28,385 nucleotides of DNA, taken from positions 1-28,385 of the forward strand of contig JBOFTV010000073.1 in the NCBI GenBank assembly GCA_051652245.1, read 5' to 3'. Made by a program: the position numbers and the translations under genes. Every line of letters starts with the position of its first letter. Positions within the stretch are counted from its first letter, which is position 1. Below are positions 23,649 to 28,385 of the stretch, in pieces. The notes beneath the pieces were generated by a model, which searched no databases, was not told the DNA's origin, and saw only the letters and a list, made by a program, of their open reading frames with translations. The stretch is from BHER01 sp051652245 (GTDB lineage: Bacteria > Bacillota_I > Bacilli_A > Culicoidibacterales > Culicoidibacteraceae).

Positions 23649-25169
23649 ATGTATGCAATTGAAATGCTAAATATCCGTAAAGAGTTTTCGGGTATTGTTG
23701 CAAATGATGATATTACGCTAAAAATTAATGAAAATGAAGTTCATGCTCTTTTAGGTGAAAATGGTGCTGGAAAATCGACACTAATGAGTGTCTTATTTGG
23801 TCTTTACCAACCTGATTTGGGTCAAATCCATGTCAATGGTCAAAAAGTTGAAATCAGCAACCCTAATATTGCCAATAAACTTGGAATTGGCATGGTCCAT
23901 CAACATTTTAAATTAATTGATACTTTTACAGTTGTTGAAAATATCATCCTTGGGGTTGAAGAGATTGACAAAGGGATGCTGAATATTAAAAAAGCAGCAG
24001 AAAAAATAACTAAATTATCGAAACAATATGGCTTGAATATTGATCCGTTTGCAAAAGTTAAAGATATAACTGTAGGGATGCAACAGCGAGTTGAAATCCT
24101 AAAAATGCTATACCGTGATGCAAATATTTTAATATTTGACGAACCTACAGCCGTTTTGACCCCCCAAGAAATTGAAGAGCTTATGGATATTATTTTGCGA
24201 CTTAAGGGTGAAGGGAAAACAATTTTGATTATTACCCACAAACTTCGTGAAATCAAAGCAGTTGCGCAGAGATGCACAATTATTAGATTAGGTAAATTCA
24301 TTGACACAGTTGATGTTTCAAGCGTAACAGAGCAGCAATTAGCTGAATTAATGGTTGGACATTCTGTCAATTTTTCAGTTGAAAAAACGAAAGCAAATCC
24401 ACAGGAAGTTGTTGTTTCTGTGGAAAATCTTTGCGTGGAAGCAGCAGGCGTAGAGCTATTAAAGCATGTTAGTTTAGCAGTTCGTGCCGGGGAAATACTA
24501 GGAATTGCCGGAGTTGATGGAAATGGTCAACAAGAATTAATTGAAGCAATTACTGGTTTAGTGGATGCAAAAGGAACAATTTCATTATTAGGTGAAAATA
24601 TTTCAAGAGCTTCTATTAGAAAAAGAACAATGAAGGGCATTAGTCATATTCCAGCAGATAGACACAAACATGGTCTTGTCCTCGATTTTTTTGTTTACGA
24701 GAATATGGCTATTCAAGAATATCATATGCCAAAATTCTCTAATGGGATTGTATTAAATAAAAAGTTTATGATAAGTAATGCTCAAGCGCTAACCAAAAAA
24801 TTTGATGTTCGCTCAGGCGAAGGTGTACTTTCAATTACGCGGTCACTTTCAGGTGGGAATCAGCAAAAAGCAATTGTTGCAAGAGAGCTTTCACGAAATC
24901 CTAAATTATTAGTTGCGGTCCAGCCCACAAGAGGTTTGGATGTTGGGGCGATTGAATTTATTCACAAACAAATAATAAAAGCTCGAGATAATGGTGCAGC
25001 TGTTATCTTAGTTTCTTATGAATTAGATGAAATTCTTAATTTGAGTGATAATATTGCTGTCATGTATGAGGGTGGCATCATTGAGCAATTACCAGTAGAA
25101 AAAGCCGATACAACAACATTAGGTTTGCTGATGGCGGGCGTTAAAAACAACATAGGAGGTGCACAATAA
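23649..25169 (+). CDS. nupO: Nucleoside ABC importer, double-domain ATPase
   Basis: A 506-aa protein with two fused nucleotide-binding domains, as in YufO/NupO and RbsA-type ATPases. Domain 1 has Walker A GENGAGKST (36-44), signature VGMQQR and Walker B LIFDEPT. Domain 2 has a degenerate Walker A (GVDGNGQQE, no GK), signature LSGGNQQK and Walker B LLVAVQPTRGLDVG in which the usual Asp-Glu is not kept. So one site is likely active and one degenerate, common in this family. ATG 23649 is chosen over ATG 23643 because AAGGAG ends at 23640, leaving 8 rather than 2 bases. The stop overlaps the next start (TAATG). Confidence 0.92.
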   Translation: MYAIEMLNIRKEFSGIVANDDITLKINENEVHALLGENGAGKSTLMSVLFGLYQPDLGQIHVNGQKVEISNPNIANKLGIGMVHQHFKLIDTFTVVENIILGVEEIDKGMLNIKKAAEKITKLSKQYGLNIDPFAKVKDITVGMQQRVEILKMLYRDANILIFDEPTAVLTPQEIEELMDIILRLKGEGKTILIITHKLREIKAVAQRCTIIRLGKFIDTVDVSSVTEQQLAELMVGHSVNFSVEKTKANPQEVVVSVENLCVEAAGVELLKHVSLAVRAGEILGIAGVDGNGQQELIEAITGLVDAKGTISLLGENISRASIRKRTMKGISHIPADRHKHGLVLDFFVYENMAIQEYHMPKFSNGIVLNKKFMISNAQALTKKFDVRSGEGVLSITRSLSGGNQQKAIVARELSRNPKLLVAVQPTRGLDVGAIEFIHKQIIKARDNGAAVILVSYELDEILNLSDNIAVMYEGGIIEQLPVEKADTTTLGLLMAGVKNNIGGAQ

Positions 25170-26275
25170 TGAAGAAAAATCCAATTTTGTCTGTCATTTC
25201 AGCGTTTGCTTTTACGCTTATAATTATCCTGTTAGTACTTCTAGCCTTAGGGAAAAGTCCCTTAGATTTTCTTTGGGTGCTATTTAGTTCATTCTTTTTT
25301 GATACAAAAGGAAATCTCACATCTAGCTTTTTTCAGCAATTAGCGCCATTGATTTTTGCAGCAATTGGTGTTGCCTTTGCTTTTAGAACAGGATTGTTCA
25401 ATATTGGGGCAGAGGGACAGTTGATTTTAGGGATTTTTGGGGGGCTACTAGTAGGGAGCATCCAAGGAATACCTGTGCTTGTTCATATCCCGTTAATGCT
25501 AGTTGGTGGTTTTGTTTTTGGTGCTCTTTGGGGGTTTATCCCCGGGGTCTTAAAAGCATATTTTAAGGTGCATGAAGTCGTTATTACCATAATGCTTAAC
25601 TATATTGCTTTATATGTTGCCAAAGAAACATTGTTCCCAATTTTTGGAGACCCGGCAACAACGATGAGGCAAACTTATCGGCTGTCAGATGGTTTAATGT
25701 TAGATAATCTAAAGGGGAGTAAATTTCTCAACATCCCCTTAAATAATCTTATCTATTTCTTAATTGGATTACTAGCTATTGGCATTTTCTATTTTATTAT
25801 TAATAAAACAACATTTGGCTTTGAATTAAGAGCAGGTGGACTAAATCGTGATGCAGCAGATTATGCGGGCATCAAATCAAAAAGAAATATCATGCTTGCG
25901 ATGACGATATCGGGTGGCTTTGCTGGAATTGGTGGTGTTGTTTATTTATTAATGATGGGAAGCATTGCAACAAACGGATTTGAGGCAACTAATATTGGTT
26001 TTGACGGGCTAGCGGCCGCACTACTAGGCAGTAGCACACCATTAGGAGTATTATTTGGAGGAACAGTTTTAACCTATTTAAACGTTGTTAGCCTCGAAAT
26101 TCAACAAGTCCTTTCAGTACCAAAAGAAATAACATCAATGATTATTGCACTCATCTTATTCTTTATTGCCATGAGTTACATGTTCGAACTCTTCTGGAAA
26201 AAAGTCTTACCACCAAAACTAGAAAAAAAATTGGAAATTAACGATGTGAAAGGTGGTGCAAATAATGGAGATTAG
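25169..26275 (+). CDS. nupP: Nucleoside ABC importer, permease 1
   Basis: A 368-aa permease of the branched-chain/ribose type (YufP/NupP). It has about nine hydrophobic segments from residue 8 onward and the family stretches FRTGLFNIGAEGQ (about 68-80) and GFDGLAAALLGSSTPLG (about 271-287). The charged tail (KKLEINDVKGG) is cytoplasmic. Its ATG overlaps the ATPase stop by one base, with ATAGGAGG just upstream, and its end overlaps the next gene by 11 bases, so the three are translationally coupled. It pairs with NupQ to make the nucleoside channel. Confidence 0.92.
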   Translation: MKKNPILSVISAFAFTLIIILLVLLALGKSPLDFLWVLFSSFFFDTKGNLTSSFFQQLAPLIFAAIGVAFAFRTGLFNIGAEGQLILGIFGGLLVGSIQGIPVLVHIPLMLVGGFVFGALWGFIPGVLKAYFKVHEVVITIMLNYIALYVAKETLFPIFGDPATTMRQTYRLSDGLMLDNLKGSKFLNIPLNNLIYFLIGLLAIGIFYFIINKTTFGFELRAGGLNRDAADYAGIKSKRNIMLAMTISGGFAGIGGVVYLLMMGSIATNGFEATNIGFDGLAAALLGSSTPLGVLFGGTVLTYLNVVSLEIQQVLSVPKEITSMIIALILFFIAMSYMFELFWKKVLPPKLEKKLEINDVKGGANNGD

Positions 26276-27212
26276 TACAACAACAAAATTTATTTTTATT
26301 TTCCTGTCTTCATTGGCGTATGCTTCACCAATTATTTTTGCAGGTATCGGTGGTTTATATAGTGAAAAATCGGGTGTTGTAAATATTGGTTTAGAAGGTA
26401 TGATGGTCATTGGCGCATTTTCAGCAGCAATGGTTTCAAATTTCTATGGTCAAGCGCTGGGGAGTACGGGTGTGATTATTGTTTCGTTTTTAGCAGCAGG
26501 AATTGCTGGTGGTCTTTTTGCATTACTGCATGCGATTGCCTCGATTACCTTTAGAGCAAATCAGATAATTAGTGGAACAGCATTAAACATGCTTTCAGTT
26601 TCCCTTTGTGTATTTCTTGTGAAATTATTATTTGATGGTATAGCACAGACACCGGGATCAAATGTTACGTATTCAATGGATTTATATATCGCGGGATTTC
26701 CGCTAAACATTGGCTTTATTATGGTCTTAATTACAACAATTGCTACGGCATTTATTCTTTATAACACAAGATTTGGCTTACGCCTAAGAGCTGTAGGTGA
26801 GAATCCAAGTGCTGTAGATACGGCAGGAATTTCTGTTTATAAGATGAGATATATTGGGGTTATTTTGAGTGGAGTGCTTGCGGGAATTGGTGGGGCGCTT
26901 ACAATTTTAACGTTCGCTAATGGTCGGTTCTCGGCTTTAACAATCTCTGGATTAGGGTTTTTAGCGCTTGCTTCGCTAGTGTTTGGTAAGTGGAAGCCAT
27001 GGGGCGTATTTGGTGCGGCGATATTTTTTGGCTTCAGTCGAAACTTATCAGAAACAGCCATTTCAAATTTCCCGCAAATTATTGAATATATACCAGGTGT
27101 TGCGTTGAAAATTTTACCTTATGTTCTGACAATAGTTGCGCTTGTGGTCTTTTCAAGAAGTGCAGTTGCTCCAAAAGCATCAGGAATTCCATATGATAAA
27201 GGTGAAAGATAA
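26265..27212 (+). CDS. nupQ: Nucleoside ABC importer, permease 2
   Basis: A 315-aa permease, partner of NupP. About nine hydrophobic segments. The family motifs SEKSGVVNIGLEGMM (about 27-41) and the cytosolic loop FGLRLRAVGENPSAVDTAGI, which contacts the ATPase, are clear. ATG 26265 is chosen: AAAGGTGG lies 8 bases upstream, while the in-frame GTG at 26253 sits inside that site. It ends the importer operon and the terminator begins at its stop codon. Confidence 0.92.
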   Translation: MEISTTTKFIFIFLSSLAYASPIIFAGIGGLYSEKSGVVNIGLEGMMVIGAFSAAMVSNFYGQALGSTGVIIVSFLAAGIAGGLFALLHAIASITFRANQIISGTALNMLSVSLCVFLVKLLFDGIAQTPGSNVTYSMDLYIAGFPLNIGFIMVLITTIATAFILYNTRFGLRLRAVGENPSAVDTAGISVYKMRYIGVILSGVLAGIGGALTILTFANGRFSALTISGLGFLALASLVFGKWKPWGVFGAAIFFGFSRNLSETAISNFPQIIEYIPGVALKILPYVLTIVALVVFSRSAVAPKASGIPYDKGER

Positions 27213-27245
27213 AAGAAAGATACCACATCTTTCTTTTTCTTTTTC
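27211..27245 (+). terminator. Terminator of the nucleoside importer operon
   Basis: AAAAGAAAGAT (27211-27221) pairs perfectly with ATCTTTCTTTT (27227-27237) around ACCAC, followed by TCTTTTT. It is AU-rich, so moderately strong. Confidence 0.75.
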
Positions 27246-27253
27246 CGAAAATA

Positions 27254-27262
27254 TGTTAAAAT
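27254..27262 (+). promoter_or_regulatory. Promoter -10 region for the LCP gene
   Basis: TGT-TAAAAT, an extended -10 lying just after the importer terminator, 27 bases before the LCP start. -35 is unclear. Confidence 0.4.
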
Positions 27263-27289
27263 TATGGGAAAGAAGAATTGAGGTGTACC

Positions 27290-28342
27290 ATGAAAAAGTC
27301 AAAACAAAATCGAAAAAGCGATCCTCATGTTGCATTTTATTTAGAACAAACAGAAGAAGAATCCGATATAGCAACGGAAGATTTCTTGCAAAAGCAAGAG
27401 ATAAAGACACCAAGGCGCTCAAACAAAAGACATTCAAATGCCTTAAAGAAAAAGCGCAAACAGAAAAAAGGTGGCGCAAAGTTGTGGTTGTTGCTTCTTG
27501 TAATTTTTTTGATTGCTCAAGCACCAATGATGTATGGTATTTTTTCAGTATTTGAATGGCGGGAGTTTAGCAATCCATCTACTATCCCACAGACCAAGGG
27601 GATTTTACTATTAGGTGTTGACGATGATGGTGGTGATGCGCTTAAAACCGGACATACCGATTCAATTACATATGTTGGTGCAAACTTCAAAACCAAGAAG
27701 GCTATTGCCTTGCCAATCTATCGTGATGCTCAAATAAACCAGGTTTGCCTAGGGACCGCAGAGAATATTAATCGTATTTTTCGGCAACAGGGCATCGACT
27801 GCTTAGTTGATAGTACAGCCGAGTTTCTCAAGTTACCTCTTGATTATTACGCGTTGATTTCGATGACTGGCTTAATTGAAATAATTAATGATTTAGGCAC
27901 CGTAGATCTTGTTCCAACCGGAACATTTTGTAGTGACTATGGTGAAGACGGTATCAATTATTGTTTTACTGAGGGTGTCTTTCAAAAGATGACTGGTCCA
28001 CAGGCCTTAGCTTATATTAGATATCGCGGGGACACAAGTGGCGAAAATCGTGCCAATCGCCAATTAGAACTTATTTTAGCTATCAAAAATAGTTGTATGG
28101 AAAACTTGTTAATGTGCTACATCAAGGTTACGCCAGGTGTTGGTGGTAACATGAAAACAAATATTCCCCCACTGCAATTATTTAATATCATCGAGATTTT
28201 CGGAGCAGACTTCGTGTTGGAAAAAATGGCAGTCATCGACGGTTATAATACAACAAATGAACTTGGTTGGACACAAATAGTTAATGAAAAAGATCGCATG
28301 GCCAAAAGTGATTATATCAAGGAACAAATCTTTTCGCTTTAG
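27290..28342 (+). CDS. LytR-CpsA-Psr (LCP) family protein, cysteine-rich
   Basis: A 350-aa protein of the family that transfers teichoic acids or other glycopolymers from lipid carriers to peptidoglycan. It has a basic cytoplasmic tail (1-63), one membrane segment (about 64-87) and an outside LCP domain (about 104-270). Conserved parts: ILLLGVDD, TGHTDSITY (usually R-T-D-T; His122 replaces Arg), LPIYRD with R145, and AYIRYRGD...RANRQLE with R244, R246 and R257. Six cysteines lie outside the membrane (153, 171, 214, 225, 269, 276), which is unusual for Bacillota LCP proteins and suggests disulfides. ATG 27290 is chosen by GAGG 6 bases upstream; the in-frame TTG at 27278 would precede it. The exact glycopolymer is unknown. 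Confidence 0.87.
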   Translation: MKKSKQNRKSDPHVAFYLEQTEEESDIATEDFLQKQEIKTPRRSNKRHSNALKKKRKQKKGGAKLWLLLLVIFLIAQAPMMYGIFSVFEWREFSNPSTIPQTKGILLLGVDDDGGDALKTGHTDSITYVGANFKTKKAIALPIYRDAQINQVCLGTAENINRIFRQQGIDCLVDSTAEFLKLPLDYYALISMTGLIEIINDLGTVDLVPTGTFCSDYGEDGINYCFTEGVFQKMTGPQALAYIRYRGDTSGENRANRQLELILAIKNSCMENLLMCYIKVTPGVGGNMKTNIPPLQLFNIIEIFGADFVLEKMAVIDGYNTTNELGWTQIVNEKDRMAKSDYIKEQIFSL

Positions 28343-28385
28343 GCGGTTTAGTCGTAAAACGAAGTGTAAATCTGCTGAATTCAAT

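Noticed and set aside
23900..24370. 156-codon open frame on the minus strand inside the ATPase gene
   Set aside because: Shadow frame, no family features, covered by the ABC ATPase.
27136..27555. 139-codon frame on the + strand across the nupQ end and LCP start
   Set aside because: Crosses the terminator, is out of frame with both real genes and shows no family features.
1..28385. Mobile elements, CRISPR arrays, defence islands, tRNA or rRNA genes
   Set aside because: No transposase, phage, cas or defence genes, regular spaced repeats, or cloverleaf sequences were seen; nearly all sequence is housekeeping genes.

Overview
The window is AT-rich chromosomal DNA from a low-GC Gram-positive bacterium (Bacillota). 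Signs of this are strong AGGAGG-type ribosome sites, a threonine T-box, a guanine riboswitch, RqcH, a YnzC/DUF896-transketolase pair, an LCP cell-wall protein, and a nudF-xerD-deoB neighbourhood like that of Bacillus. TGA is used as a stop, so the mycoplasma code does not apply. I cannot name the genus. Apart from ispH and one tiny ORF, every gene is on the + strand. I see no IS element, prophage, CRISPR array, tRNA or rRNA.

Layout. 1-2500: end of a Y-family polymerase gene (dinB, cut by the window edge), a Nudix ADP-ribose pyrophosphatase and xerD, closed by a bidirectional terminator shared with a 43-codon ORF on the minus strand. 2700-5410: mgtE (Mg2+ channel) and deoB (phosphopentomutase). 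5410-7440: metN-metI behind a roughly 270-nt leader. 7427-8383 (minus): ispH. 8510-12357: alpha/beta hydrolase, mutS and an exported thioredoxin-like protein. 12398-17584: a threonine T-box, then an unknown 91-aa gene, thrS, rqcH, pgeF and a DUF896 gene, closely spaced with no terminator seen between them. 17677-22171: transketolase, a possible 43-codon ORF, and an ftsK/spoIIIE gene that is frameshifted near its 5' end. 22242-27245: a guanine riboswitch and a four-gene purine-nucleoside ABC importer (BMP lipoprotein, ATPase, two permeases). 27290-28342: an LCP-family protein with six extracytoplasmic cysteines.

The most interesting element is the metNI leader. It has a good promoter and then a 19-codon ORF with its own Shine-Dalgarno, coding for MKQSSKSLMWMPKEECLCK. 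This ORF has two Met codons followed by two Cys codons, and its stop lies in the loop between the arms of an RNA hairpin. The 3' arm of that hairpin can pair instead with the 5' arm of an intrinsic terminator just before metN. The terminator arm repeats the first hairpin arm in 15 of 16 bases. This is the 1:2 / 2:3 / 3:4 geometry of trp-operon attenuation, here set before a sulfur-amino-acid importer. It would be unusual in a lineage where S-box and T-box leaders normally do this job. Hallmark S-box and T-box motifs are absent.

Other regulatory logic: thrS and its partners should be induced by uncharged tRNA-Thr (specifier ACU). The nucleoside importer should be shut down by guanine, with a second terminator after the lipoprotein gene to keep transporter subunits below binding protein. 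Nine of the ten promoters I could place carry a TGn extended -10.
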